This document shows, one piece after another, positions 1-11,059 of a DNA stretch of 64,000 nucleotides (the first letter of the stretch is position 1; each line of letters begins with the position of its first letter). The position numbers were made by a program, and so were the translations under genes. The notes under the pieces are model-generated. The model saw only the letters and a program-made list of their open reading frames with translations, was not told the DNA's origin and ran no database searches. Source of the stretch: Paragyromitra xinjiangensis (Eukaryota; Ascomycota; Pezizomycetes; Pezizales; Discinaceae); assembly GCA_038503065.1 (NCBI GenBank), contig JBCAMK010000016.1, forward strand, positions 186,001-250,000, given 5' to 3'.

Positions 1-63
1 TTAATCCCCATCCCCTATCAACTCCGCGTTACCGTTAATTCTATGACCGACTGAGCAGGTAAG

Positions 64-319
64 TGCATCAGCAAAAAAAGTAATTGTCTTCCAGTGAGAT
101 TATGTCTTCAGGGCCTTCAGTGTCTTCCAGAAGGCCATATTGCATCTGAAGGACTGGAAGACAATTTTTCACTTTTGATATGTTATCATTCAGCCAAATC
201 CGGGAACATATTTTTTGTCTTCCAGTGAGATTTTGTCTTCAGGGTCTTCAGGGTCTTCCAGAAGGCCATATTGCACCTGAAGGTCCTGAAGACAAATAAC
301 TTTTTTTGCTGATGTGCCT
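64..319. mobile_element. Foldback/MITE-like element with internal 81-bp duplication
   Basis: The ends are imperfect inverted repeats of about 28 bp: GCATCAGCAAAAAAAGT near 66, and its reverse complement ending near 316. Inside are two direct copies of an 81-bp unit (84-164 and 215-295) that are nearly identical. Each unit begins TTGTCTTCC and ends GAAGACAA, so each can fold back on itself. There is no coding capacity. It is probably a non-autonomous element; no clear target-site duplication was found. Confidence 0.6.
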
Positions 320-3300
320 ATAGTGGCTTTTCAAAAGAATTCTAACCCTAGATGCGCTGATAACTTCAGGTCGGAGGTTTTTAGCTGTGAGGCGAGGTCA
401 GTAACTCCTAGTCTATTTTGAAATGACTAACACTCTTTGCAGGGATTCCGATGCATCGATGCGAGCTTTTCATTCTCTTCTAGCAGTCATTTGAAGGTAC
501 ATGTATTGTAATCTACTCCGCACGATTTCCATCGCTAATACATGTAGTGCTATGTGTAGCTAGCAGCCTAGGAGCCCAATACACTCATAGAATTATTGGT
601 GATCTTACTTACCCTGTTTGCCTGCGACATCTGCTAATCCATGTTTACTTCTAGTTCTTGCCGAAGCATCTTATCTATGAGCTGTAAGTTTCCTATTTGT
701 GGTACCCCCTTTGCTAACCCCTAGAGAATGTCGAGGCTTGATTCCGCAACTGATAGGTTTACACTTCCATCCCCTGTTGACCTGCACTTGCTAATCTCTT
801 TCTCCAAACAGTATCACAGTATGAAGTCGCTTGTTTACGACGTGAGTTTATCCCTTTCCTTCTCGTTAAGATTACGTGTAGTATGGCTCTCTGATTACGA
901 TACCGTTGCCTTTAGGAAAGCTCAGCTGAAGAGGATCAAATGTATGTGAGTTTATCCCGTGCCTCAACCCCTTATATGCCGTGGGAACTGCTCGCTTCAG
1001 CAGAGCCACGCATCCCTCTTCTCTTTCCCCTTTTCTGCCTACGTCATATACCCTTTTCTAGTTATGTTCTTGATGCGCTATTTTAAGAATACCCTCAATT
1101 TTATCCTGTATCAGAATGCTTTTGTATATAAATCAGGGTTAGGGTTTTGTCATAGAAAATTTGATATGAATTAGAACCACCGAATATGACCACGAGCATG
1201 TGACTACAATCATGTGATCAAGATCAATGAGAATTACCGAGCTATATCCCGAATCTAAATCGCAAGAAAGTAAACTATTGCTTGCATTGCTGTATCGATA
1301 GTGTAGCCGTACTGTAGGGCTGCCGGAGCACTGCCATATGAGCCTCGTATGGCTGCCGAGTGCTCATGATTGCCCAGTTGATAAGATAAAGAAGCCCTCC
1401 CACTGTGGTGCCGTACTCTGATAAGTAAATCAAAGCTGAAAAGATGGTTGACCTGCCGTAGGCCTACAACAGTTGATACACTACCCACTCATCAAGAAGC
1501 GGGGGTGCTACTGTATTCCTGCCGTGCTCTTCAAACTATTCGGATTGTACAAAGATGATAGTGCTGCCGATGGACTCTTAATTTTGTGCAACCCCGTATT
1601 TGGAATACTAGAGTATTGCTATCGTATTGCTGCCGGATGGTTGGACCTTCCGCTTTCGGTCAAACCCCGCGACACTCCGGGACCACTACTGTGTGGAAGA
1701 CAAGCGGTCTTGCTGACAGTAATCAACGCCTACCGCAGCGCTGCCTTCTTTGTGAAACAACGGTTCTTTTGTCATTCAGCAGTTCTTCGAGAATGCTTAG
1801 TGATGAATGTGCCTGATTCATTCCAATCGCTAATTAACTCGGAATGTTGGCGAATGCCCCATTTGCCAAAGTATAGAAGTCCTCCAGTAGCACTCCGGCA
1901 GGACGCACACCCCCTTTTCCGCTATTGTATGTCCCGCTAAAAACTGCTCTGATTAATTATACAAGGGAGGCCAAGCCTTGTTTTCAGGTTCGAAGGCTCA
2001 CACCAATGACATTCGCCTAGCGAGGAATGTATGTCTCAAGTTAAAAGGGTCGAACCTGAACCAACGTGGTAACAACGTCGCACGAGAACTACGTATTAGA
2101 ACACGTACTTAATTCAATATCCAAGTTATTGGATGTCGCTTAAGCAGATATTTTAAAATCTCGATGGGTGTAGTAAGGACATGAAATATAATTATTCAGA
2201 TTCACGACGACTTCAAACTCTTGGTTTGGGGGTTTGTTATCGCTCCTACCCCGGTCACTGCGGTTAAGACTGTATCTGGGCAGCCATGCGGCTGACACTC
2301 CGACTTCGCCTCGAGCGAAGGACACCAAAGTACCACCATTCATTACAGCCTGGCCCCAGGGATGATTTCTGGGTCTCTCTGCAACCTTAATCTCTCAGGG
2401 AGGGTGAGTACTGCTTTGATACATCCAATTCTTAGTAGTCAGCTATCGCGACCCATCACTCGTTGAACTTCAATCGTCGCGTCGGGTATCTTCTTCCGTG
2501 ACTTAAGAGATACGGTAAGTCATGTGCGGCAACTGGAACCAGTATTTGCATCTAGATCACACGAGCAACAGCTTGGGGCATTAAGCCAAACAAACAAACC
2601 CCAGCTTTAATTATTTCTATACCCACTTAGGCGGTAATCAAGAACTCAAGGATTACGTTGCAAACGTGCATGTTGCCTCATCGCTACCATCACGAGAACA
2701 AACAACAGCAGTTTTAGTAGTCGGTGATAATTGATAAAAGCAATCAAACGTCGAAATTATCTAAACACGGATTAATTTATATCCAAAGAATACCTTCAAT
2801 TGATAGAGGCTTACCAAGGATAGGGGATGCGTTTAGCCACTGCTTTTTCGGGTTGTGCAATTCAGCCCTACTCTAAGTGTCTCAGATCGATAGATCGATA
2901 GATTGTTTCATAAGTGCATCCAACCACTTGGATTATGATACTAGGTGTCTCAAATCTATCGGGAAGCCCACTTAATGAACTGCCATCTCTATAGGGCTAT
3001 TGCGAGTCGTTTGCATCTTTGAGAGTGGCTGAGTTTAGGTATCACTGTTTGGAGTCCGAAAAGTTGGTAGTGGCTGTGCATAATGGGGACTCCTACGAAA
3101 CTACTCGAACGGCCGGGCTGGAAGGGAGTTTGTGAATGGTGATGGGTAAACATGTGTTGGCAATATGATACGTAGAAGCGATAGGCGCACAGATGGAGTG
3201 ATATTGTGGATGATGAGATTTCACAGGAGTGTCCAGATGGAGGGGTTATGTAAGATGGCTGATGGTATTCCTGCAGAAGATAGTGAGCTTCTTAATAATT

Positions 3301-3452
3301 AGTTACATAAGCCTGACCCTACGCAGAGCGACTATTAGTCAAACACAAGGCGCTTTTGATATCATTGGCTCAATTTTGCGTTGGGATATGGTCGTGGTTT
3401 TTAATACATGGGTAAAGTACAATAGATCCTCAAATGAATTTTCAGGATATAT
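320..3452. other. Gene-poor spacer
   Basis: I see no convincing gene here. The longest open frame (1473-1940, plus strand, 155 codons) has no recognisable domain. The stretch 1290-1760 repeats the string GCTGCCG several times in different contexts. At 1985-1993 CAGGTTCGA is followed at 2050-2058 by its exact reverse complement TCGAACCTG; this resembles the dyads upstream of the zinc-finger genes further right, but no zinc-finger remnant follows it. Confidence 0.5.
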
Positions 3453-3855
3453 TGGAGGACTTCCCGTAAGCGATAGAACGAGATCTATGAAGATAGATAC
3501 CCATTTATGAATAGACCCAGTTCCCGTATTAGAGCGAAAGCTTCTATAAGCTATAGGATTTCTATTCTGCCCCTAGGACAAAACAGGGATCGTGGTAAAA
3601 AAGTTTTTCCACTAGTCACTAACTATAAACCTTGGCCGCTTGAAAACCTTGGTAGTCTAGCTGATTGTGGCAAGTCACAGTTGGAATTCTATCCATAGTT
3701 CTATTCCTGCGAATAGTAAATTTTCTATTCAATAGACACCCCCTCCCAGGGGGGTCTATAAGAATTGGATAGACACCCCGTTCTATATGATAGAGCATCA
3801 AAAATAGGTCTATTTCGCGATAGAACTCGTTCTATCGCTTGCGGGAAGTCTTCCA
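3453..3855. mobile_element. MITE-like element with about 37-bp terminal inverted repeats
   Basis: The left end (3453-3489, TGGAGGACTTCCCGTAAGCG and onward) is the near-exact inverse of the right end (3818-3855, closing CTTGCGGGAAGTCTTCCA). The interior is rich in short ATAGA/TCTAT inversions, including a palindrome at 3732-3760 with arms ATAGAC/GTCTAT around C- and G-runs. No coding capacity is seen. It is inferred to be a non-autonomous DNA transposon; no target-site duplication was recognised. Confidence 0.6.
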
Positions 3856-4197
3856 TTAGAAATGCTAAGCACACTAAATGCTTTTTAATGTCGATATGGG
3901 ACGGGGTGGAGATTGCCTCCATAACTCTAGCGAAACCCAACATTCTTAGAAGCCACAGATAGAAAGGCATGAAATCCTAGACTGCACAAACACTAGCACA
4001 CCGATGACGAACCCAAACCCGTGAAAAAAATTTAAGAAAGCTAAGAACATTTCTTGCACATATTACAAATTCCTACGAAAAACCCACTCCGATACCATCC
4101 CCGACTCAGTCAATTCCAAAGACCTCGTGATTGAAGCCGGCTGACAATAACTTCAACCCACTAGCGAGCAACCTCACCTCCGTCCAACGTCCTCAAA
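3856..4197 (+). promoter_or_regulatory. Upstream region of the 262-aa membrane protein gene
   Basis: This non-coding stretch lies between the foldback element and the ATG at 4198. It is A/C-rich just before the start codon (cctcaaa-ATG), which suits a fungal 5' leader. No TATA box is obvious. Confidence 0.3.
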
Positions 4198-4986
4198 ATG
4201 AGGAACGCCAGCATCTTCCTCCTCTATGCCATCTACATCTCCATCGTCCAAACCGCTCCTCTAGGCTCCTTCGGACTGCTCAGCAGTAGTGATTCGAAGA
4301 TATGGACCATCCCCGCCGAAACTCCCCAAAGTGGCCATCTGGCAATTCAAACAGAGATTCGACAACATGAACACGCACCCCGCAAAAGGGAGATTCCCAT
4401 GATCACTACTACCAGGACAATAACAAGCCTAATAACTCACACAGTCCCCTGGTCGCTACCAACCTCAAACCATCCCTCCAATTTCCAGGCCATCACAGCC
4501 AAAACCACAACCATCTCACACACCAATCCACCACAAAACCACACCCGCTTCCCCTGGGATCTAGAACAGCGACCCCCAACAGCACTAACAACCACCTCAA
4601 TCCTCTACGTAGCTGTCTTTATCATGTGTATCTCAGTCCTATACGTCACTATACACATCCTCTGCATTCTGTCACGGCATAGAAAGTTCCGTCATTACTG
4701 CTGCTTCTGGAGTATATCCCCCACGGAGAGTAACCTCCGTGGGGTGGAGCTAGAGGAGAGTGCGGGGGTTAGTTGGACGGAGGGGAGTAATGCTACAACA
4801 CCATATCCAGAGATGCGTGCGCCGGGGGAGTGGGCTGGGGAGTGGGCGAATATGGTTGCGGTTGGGGGAGCGGAGGCGTTTGGGTCGACGGGGAGAGCGG
4901 GGGTTTCGTCGGTGGGTGGTACTGTGAGGAGGAAGAAGAGCGAGACGACGAGCACTGGGAGTGAGGGAAGTGGTGTGATGGTATAA
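4198..4986 (+). CDS. Small single-pass membrane protein, unknown function
   Basis: A single uninterrupted frame encodes 262 aa. Residues 1-19 look like a signal peptide (hydrophobic core FLLYAIYISIV, then QTA). Residues 20-130 form a Ser/Thr/Pro-rich extracellular-type segment with an N-x-T/S site (NHT). One strong membrane span lies at about 135-158 (ILYVAVFIMCISVLYVTI), followed by a basic HRKFRH stop-transfer patch. The C-terminal tail of about 100 residues is Gly/Glu/Ser-rich. This predicts a type I topology with the tail in the cytosol. Codon use changes from C-rich in the first half to G-rich in the tail. I recognise no named family. Surface sensor or cell-wall-associated protein is only a guess from topology. 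The gene is intronless and the neighbouring array starts 750 bp downstream. Confidence 0.7.
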   Translation: MRNASIFLLYAIYISIVQTAPLGSFGLLSSSDSKIWTIPAETPQSGHLAIQTEIRQHEHAPRKREIPMITTTRTITSLITHTVPWSLPTSNHPSNFQAITAKTTTISHTNPPQNHTRFPWDLEQRPPTALTTTSILYVAVFIMCISVLYVTIHILCILSRHRKFRHYCCFWSISPTESNLRGVELEESAGVSWTEGSNATTPYPEMRAPGEWAGEWANMVAVGGAEAFGSTGRAGVSSVGGTVRRKKSETTSTGSEGSGVMV

Positions 4987-5739
4987 GGGGTTTAAGGAGT
5001 GTGGATGAGGAAAGCTTGATGCCTGGGTTTTTCGTGGTGATAGTCAGTTGTATTAGCTGATGCAGTTCTTGAACATAAAATTAATCAGCAAAGTGAAGGC
5101 TAGTGATCGCCGAAGGCTTCGTTGAAACGGATTTTACAATTAGGTTCTCATGGATTCAGCTAATTGGGTGAGTATGCTGCCTAAACGGCCAATAGCAGCA
5201 GTCTACAACAAAAATGCGTATACCATCGAGTGACATATCATGATGCGACCTACCATTACCAATAACAATAGGGCCACTAACATCTTGTACCATAGAACCG
5301 AACATCCAGTAGCCCAGGCCGAATCTGATAATCCAATAATGCACCGTTGCTGTGTTGCATGCATATACAGCCTTGCAGCTCCAGGCTCGACCCTTTCTTT
5401 TCTTTTTCCCCAGGCTCGTCTGTTGCTCTTGAGGCTCAACGACCCTAATACAACTTGGGAAACTCTTTGCGGAGACCAAAGGAATAATTATAAAGTAGAC
5501 AGCTTCCCCCCCTTCGATTTCTCTCGGTTTTGCGACTCTCTACCGATACCGAACCTCTGATTGGCTATCCTTTGATTCGTTGGGTATTACTTACATATCG
5601 GCTTTTACTCTTTACCGCTTTTCTCTTGCACTTCCTTGCATATCAAACACAGCTGCAGCATTTGCTTCGCCTTGACAGGGATTCTAACCACTTAGATTGA
5701 CGCACATAGTTGTCAACTGCAGGTTAAATTTTTATTGGA
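4987..5739 (+). promoter_or_regulatory. Spacer and promoter region of zinc-finger gene 1
   Basis: A conserved upstream block begins at 5411 (CAGGCTCGTC), with a second GAGGCTC at 5431, about 330 bp before the ATG. CTCTTGCAC follows at 5623-5631. Matching blocks occur in front of the other array members. The small open frames on both strands here have no protein-like features. Confidence 0.4.
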
Positions 5740-6532
5740 ATGGATTCTGGGAATCATCTCGCGCACTTGTCCTCCGACCGATTGGTCGAGATGGAGCAAG
5801 GCGCTAGGTAATTTTTTTTTTTTCACCTGCTGATCATAAAGGCGTGTTGCAGAGAACGTAGTTTTCAATGCACGTCGATCATAGGCGATGGTATCGATGA
5901 GCCGATTGGACTTCAGCTGCACTGGAACCTGCACTGGGCTTCGCAACCCCCTGCGCCTCCAATTATCCCGCATGCCAACCTTGAGCATCGACCAAATCCT
6001 ATTATCAACCATGGTAACGGGAGACATGTCGAACCCCACTTATCCACGAATGAGAATTAATTGGTGCCTCTAGGTGCTGCACAACCTCTACTGGCTCTTA
6101 TTCAAGACGATGGAGCTGCCCACGATGCTGATGAGCACGCTGAAAACCGTTGTGGTGATAATTGTGTTGGTGTCTTTGTGTAAGCATTCCTACCTCACTG
6201 TTGATGTCTACCTTATATTGAATTATGTTTCTTCCATACCCAGTGGAGTCCACCAATGCGCAAGAAACCCCCTGAAGATCACCTGCGGCGCGATCAACTG
6301 CCGGTCCACTTTCCACAGAAGGACGGAGTTCAACCGTCACTTTGAGTGTTCCCACTCCGGGCAGCTTGAGAAACTCGACTGTCCCCACGCCAACTGCCCT
6401 AAGGTTGGCCAGAAAGAGTTTTCTCGCAAAGATAACCTCTTGCAGCACCGTAGGAAGATTCACAAGGAACGTATCTCGGTGGTCAAGATGAGGTTGAGCG
6501 GTCGAGGTAAGACTCAGACTACAGTGGAGTAG
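5740..6532 (+). CDS. Zinc-finger array gene 1: two-finger C2H2 protein
   Basis: Four-exon model: 5740-5807, 5853-6013, 6074-6179, 6244-6532, giving 207 aa. Introns are 45, 60 and 64 nt, all GT-AG. Finger 1 is C126-x4-C131-x12-H144-x4-H149. Finger 2 is C158-x4-C163-x16-H180-x4-H185, with the family string FSRKDNLLQHRRK. A conserved C103-x3-C107-x7-H115-x-C117 precedes them. The first and last introns fall at the same position and phase (phase 2) as in the four paralogues. The 60-nt middle intron is peculiar to this copy: it is a multiple of three and contains an in-frame TAA, so it must be spliced for a full protein. The role is probably nucleic-acid binding, by family; no target is known. The alternative is a gene disabled by that stop codon. 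Confidence 0.75.
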
Positions 6533-7478
6533 TTTGCAAGATCGAGTGTTGGGGAATGGAAATGGGTAAGATTGTTGCAAGGTTGGAGGTGGTTCTCGGA
6601 CGAGTATTAGTAGGACTCGATATTTTTTGACTGATTGATGGATGCTTTGGGGTATTGTGAACTTTTACTTTCCTTCGATGGCGACGTTGGCCTCTCGTTA
6701 TCTATTTTCATTATCTCGTTTTATCCCGTCTCTACTGTTAACTTTCATTCTTTCGCGACGTTTTTCCTTGTCCGTGTTCTGCTTTACCTCATTCTTTTGA
6801 TATTCTTTCTTCTCTGGTTTCTCCAGATTCCATTCTTCTAAACTTTCCTTTTGTTTTCCTCATGGCTATCAGCCTTTCTTTTGTTATCCATAGCGCTAAA
6901 AAAACAAAAAAACCCTTCCTGTATACGTGCACCAAGTCCCCAGATTATTCCTGACTCTTTCTAGTTAGGTGAGTCTAGGAACTAGCATGATATCCAGAAT
7001 ATTTTTTTCCGTGCCCGAAGGGATGCTTGAAATCAAGAATATAGTTTCGTTAAGTAAAAGGGCACTCCTACTGCGATGAGCCGCTCGGCTAATGGGTTGC
7101 TCGGTTGATGGCCATGGGTGATCGTGCGGCTCTATCACATAGCTACATGACGCGGCTGGACGAATGCAAACAGCTGCCGTTGTTAAACCCTAACCCACTC
7201 CTGAATCAGGACTAGTGTGGGGTAACGAGTGATCGGTCATGATAGTAACCTAATCGGTTACGCCATCTACGGGTGACAGATGCAACCGGACTGAGACCGC
7301 AGGGTGAGAGTTGCTGCCAGATTGGCTGAGTAGACGTTGAGGCTCAACTACAGCTAGTTAAGAATCAAGCCAATCCACAGATAGTAAGGACTCTGCTGCC
7401 TCGGCCAGTGATATGATATTACTGTCTGCCATGCGGTCTCAGCCTGACTGTACTTGCTAACGTTATTTGTGAGGAAAC
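6533..7478. other. Downstream region of gene 1 and spacer
   Basis: T-rich sequence (6660-6850) follows the stop codon and probably holds the 3' UTR and polyadenylation region. The rest shows no gene. AAACCCTAACCC at 7184 is an isolated short string, not a telomere array. Confidence 0.4.
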
Positions 7479-7723
7479 ACAGTCACTCCTGGCCACTCGG
7501 CGAAACTGGCGATTTGATGAAACTTGCTGCGAAAAAGCGAAAAACTACGAGCCCTGTCAGGAAACAGCAGGGCCTGGGCCTAGCAATAAATTTCATTTGT
7601 GCAATATTTCGAGCCATCATGTAGTCAGAATTTTTGCGGAAATTCGAGAATTGTGAAAGTCTCCTAAGCGACGACATCTGTTCGTCAAATGCCCAGTTTT
7701 GTCGAGTGGCCAGGAGTGACTGT
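7479..7723. mobile_element. MITE-like element, 245 bp
   Basis: Terminal inverted repeats begin ACAGTCACTCCTGGCCACTC at 7479, and the inverse ends at 7723. Weaker similarity continues to about 50 bp inward. There is no coding capacity. It sits between zinc-finger genes 1 and 2. Confidence 0.65.
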
Positions 7724-7792
7724 ACATACCAGCTACAGAGATTTTTTCCTCGCTCCTTTCCAAAAAACGATGGCCCCTGTAAATCCATAGTA

Positions 7793-7960
7793 GGAGTATC
7801 GTATAGTTTTGAGCAATCCCCCCGGGGGATCTAGCGTAACTAAGTAGAATAGAACTTTCTGATTAGTGCAAAGGACATTCAGCCTCGCTTATAGGTGTCG
7901 CCATCCTCTTGGTTGCGCGAGATCCCCCCGGGAGAATTGCTTGAAACTATACGGTACTCC
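7793..7960. mobile_element. MITE-like element, 168 bp
   Basis: Inverted arms of about 40 bp: 7793-7832 (GGAGTATCGTATAGTTTTGA onward, ending in CCCCCCGGGGGATCT) and 7920-7960 (the inverse). The interior of about 87 bp is non-coding. It lies only 69 bp from the previous element, in the same inter-paralogue spacer. Confidence 0.65.
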
Positions 7961-8422
7961 TTCTAGGATCCTACGGTAAAAGTCTTCTAATGCTATTTGC
8001 TGTTACTGGTTACTAAGACATCTCAGGCTCGCCTTTTGCTTTTTTCTTCAGGCTCGCCTCGTGGGCTTAGGCTTGCGGCTCAACCGCGCATGCATATGAG
8101 CTGGGCAGCCCCCAACTAAACCAAGCAAGAATAATAAAAGTCATTGATCCCCCATTCCCTCTTCCTCCCAGTTTCGCTCCCCCGAACCTTTGACCTACAA
8201 GCTAAAGGAATTTTACAACTTCAGTTTGATCTCTTCTTTAGCGCTCTTCTCCTCCCCGCTACACATCAACAACCAAGAAGGCTATCATAGGCGAACTGCC
8301 AAAAAAAACCGATTACAGAATTAACTGCAGGTTTGATTGGTACCGTGAAGTCTTGTTTTTATTGGCAAGAGGATTCTAAAGGCTGTCTCACACCCTTCTG
8401 TATCTTTACCTAATCGGTCGAT
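7961..8422 (+). promoter_or_regulatory. Promoter region of zinc-finger gene 2
   Basis: Two tandem copies of the array motif occur, CTCAGGCTCGCC at 8022 and CTTCAGGCTCGCC at 8046, followed by TTAGGCTTGCGGCTCAA. They lie about 375 bp before the ATG. Confidence 0.4.
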
Positions 8423-9071
8423 ATGGAACCAACCTCCCGGTAATTTCCTTTGCTTTTTTTTTTTACTAATCGGCAGCTCGCCGCACGATAGAACGATACC
8501 TTTCGGTGGGGTCCATGGCCACCTAGGAAATGGTCATGTAATCGAAGAGCCAATCGGACTCCTGCAGCATTGGAATTTCATCTTGAGCACTCGTTCGCCC
8601 CCACCTTCAGCCGCTGTTCAAAGTGGTGTCAATGGCATCGACAGACTCATCACACACCATTGCGGTGGAAACTGTGTCGGTACCTTCATGTAACTACTCC
8701 CATTCACCTCCCACCTACCCACACCAACCTGTACTCTACTAACAACGCTCTACAGTGGAGCCCATCAATGTGAAAGAAATCCGATGAGGATCACGTGCAA
8801 CGCACCCAACTGTCAAAGGACGTTTACCCGAAGAGGCGAATTCAACCGTCACTACAGATCTCTCCACCAGGTTGAGAAAATCGACTGTACCCATGCTAAC
8901 TGCCCCAGAGTTGGTAACAATGGCTTTAGCCGTAGGGACAACTTGTTGGAACATCGTAGGAGCGTTCATAGAGAGGATGTCCCGATGGTTAATGTGAGAC
9001 TTGATGGTCAAGGGATGACTCGGACTACGGTTAGGGATGTTCGTGGTGCTGGGAGTGGCTCGGGGATGTAG
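8423..9071 (+). CDS. Zinc-finger array gene 2: two-finger C2H2 protein
   Basis: Three-exon model: 8423-8439, 8477-8689, 8756-9071, giving 181 aa. The introns are 37 nt (very short, with ACTAAT near the acceptor) and 66 nt. Finger 1 is C91-x4-C96-x12-H109-x4-H114. Finger 2 is C121-x4-C126-x16-H143-x4-H148. The pre-finger motif is C68-x3-C72-x7-H80-x-C82. Exon 1 is only 17 nt. The sequence matching gene 1's upstream ATG reads AGAGGATTCT here, and an in-frame TAA precedes the retained ATG, so the N-terminus is about 17 residues shorter than in gene 1. The text around the IEEPIG motif groups this copy with gene 1. The C-terminal tail is Gly/Arg-rich. Confidence 0.75.
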
Positions 9072-9213
9072 AGGGGTAGGTTGGAACTGGTTGGGGTTTT
9101 TCGAGATGGGAGGTGGGATTCTATGGGGGAGAGAAATTGTTAAATCAGCTACGAATTTGTGCTTGCTTTGTCTTCTGTTGTGTTTTGTGTTTTGTTCGTT
9201 CAGGATTGACTGT

Positions 9214-9269
9214 CTTTACTGTTTGCTCTTTACTGTTTGCTCTTTACTGTTTGCTCTTTACTGTTTGCT
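9214..9269. repeat. 14-bp minisatellite, four copies
   Basis: Exactly four tandem copies of CTTTACTGTTTGCT lie in the T-rich region about 140 bp after the stop codon of zinc-finger gene 2, probably within its 3' UTR. Confidence 0.9.
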
Positions 9270-11059
9270 TTCGTTCGGATTTACTTCTCTACTCACTTGT
9301 TATCAAAATTGAATATTTTATGTTACTAAATCATCTTGGCCGACCTTATCTCTTAGTCCATTGATCCAAACACTTCAGAGGTTGGCACTAAACCTCGCTA
9401 AAGTTCCCCGCCACAAGCATCAATACTTGAAAAGGCATTGCTAGTAGCCTACATGTATGTACCGTAGTAACTCAAAAAAGGGAACCTCGCGCTAAGACGT
9501 TGGAGTTGCCGTTATAGGTAAGACAGTAAGAAATTTTCGCTGTGCTTTAACCCTTTAGATTAGTTGAGGGTGACGCTTAGTAATGCGACAATTGACTTCC
9601 CAATGTTTGCGAACCTCTTTAGTAGCGCGGTTCGTTGAAGGGAAATGTGAGAGCTTCCTCTTATTGACTTTGGTATAAAGCACTATTAGTCGACAAGAAG
9701 CTGGAGGATGAATTAAGTGTATATTGATGGTGATCGAGAATAGTGTTTGAGGCCTGATGACATAATCTCTCCTGTGGCAGGATGTCACGTGCTAATGCTT
9801 AGATAAACCTTAGGGTATAAATAAGGTCAGCCCTCCTGGATAGAATGGACATCTTTACACACGTCTTACACAGGAAAGCATGTATGAGTTGCTTACAGTG
9901 CGGCGATACCCGAAAAAGGTGCCAAGGATCAAAGTTGCTACCGCTTATCTAATGGTATGATTATGGGGAAACGTGGAGACGGGACAGAAACACTAATCAA
10001 TGATTTGAATAATGGTAGCGGCACTTTTGAGTCTCGTCCATTGGCTTCCCTATAGCGGGATCTCTCCTGATTCAGAGTTTTAGGTGATGGTGGCATTGAG
10101 CGATGGTTGGGGTAAAGAATCGCAAGCTGAGTGTTGCGTTACCAACTGTCCTGTGCCAAGCTCAATTAAGATTAGATCGTTGTCCTGCCAAGCCATTAGG
10201 TAGAGCGACCCAAAGTCTTATTCAAGGCAGCATCACTAAATACGCCTCCGAGTATCATGAATGAGCTGATATATTAGTAGAGTCTTAAATAAACATATTT
10301 CTCTCTATATACAACAAAGAAGATTATCTATGAATACATGTTCTCGTTAACACCTGTCCAGATCCCGAGTAACTTTTGCATAACATGAATATTCCCCAAA
10401 TAATCCAAAGTTTAACCTTAAGTGGATGGTATAACATTGACCCAAGAGCGCACTATCGATAGGAAAGGACAATTATATGAATTCTTATTGGGAACGTGTA
10501 TCTCCTGCGTTTGGTGCTGACATGCAGGCGAGTAATTTCCCGTGATTATCGAGTGATAGTATGTGAAGTCACACTTATCAGCAGTCCCCCTCGTACGAGA
10601 TCAACTCCATGTCCGATAATACATCGTGGCTTCGAAAGGGAGAAAGATACCATGAAAGGGAGAAATTAAAGCTACTAGGGTTGTCGTGAGACAAACAACG
10701 TGTTACTATTGGGTTGATTTATGCAGCAACCAAGCCACGTCTTCAGGTTCGCAAACCTCGAACCTGACATGTTCCGAACCTGACATCCACCCTCAGGCAA
10801 CCTTGCATAATAGCGCTAGCCTATTTTTTGCGTCTCTGGGGCATGAAAGATAAAGTGAATGGGTTTCCCCCTCCTCTCTTGCACGCCTTTTCGCAATTCT
10901 CTACTACTGCTGAAGTTCTGATTCGCTGAACCGTATACGTTTATAAATTTCTTACTCATCTAGCCTTTCTCTTTCTTTTTTCTCAGACGTCTCTAATTTG
11001 TCGACTATTTTTTCTCATTCTAGCTGATACCAGGTGGCAACTGTTTCACCGACAAATTA
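9270..11059. other. Spacer between genes 2 and 3, with promoter dyad
   Basis: I see no gene. At 10744-10766 CAGGTTCG and CGAACCTG form a perfect 8-bp dyad with a 7-bp gap, followed by a third half-site (CCGAACCTGAC) near 10774. The dyad ends 294 bp before the ATG of gene 3. CTCTCTTGCACG follows at 10873-10884. Confidence 0.45.

Noticed and set aside
1473..1940. Plus-strand frame of 155 codons
   Set aside because: No domain or homologous pattern is seen, and its sequence overlaps the repeated GCTGCCG strings, so it is probably a chance frame.
7170..7200. CCCTAA-like strings as a telomere or interstitial telomere
   Set aside because: Only isolated one- or two-unit matches occur (also near 1139, 16091 and 29140). 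No tandem array is present.
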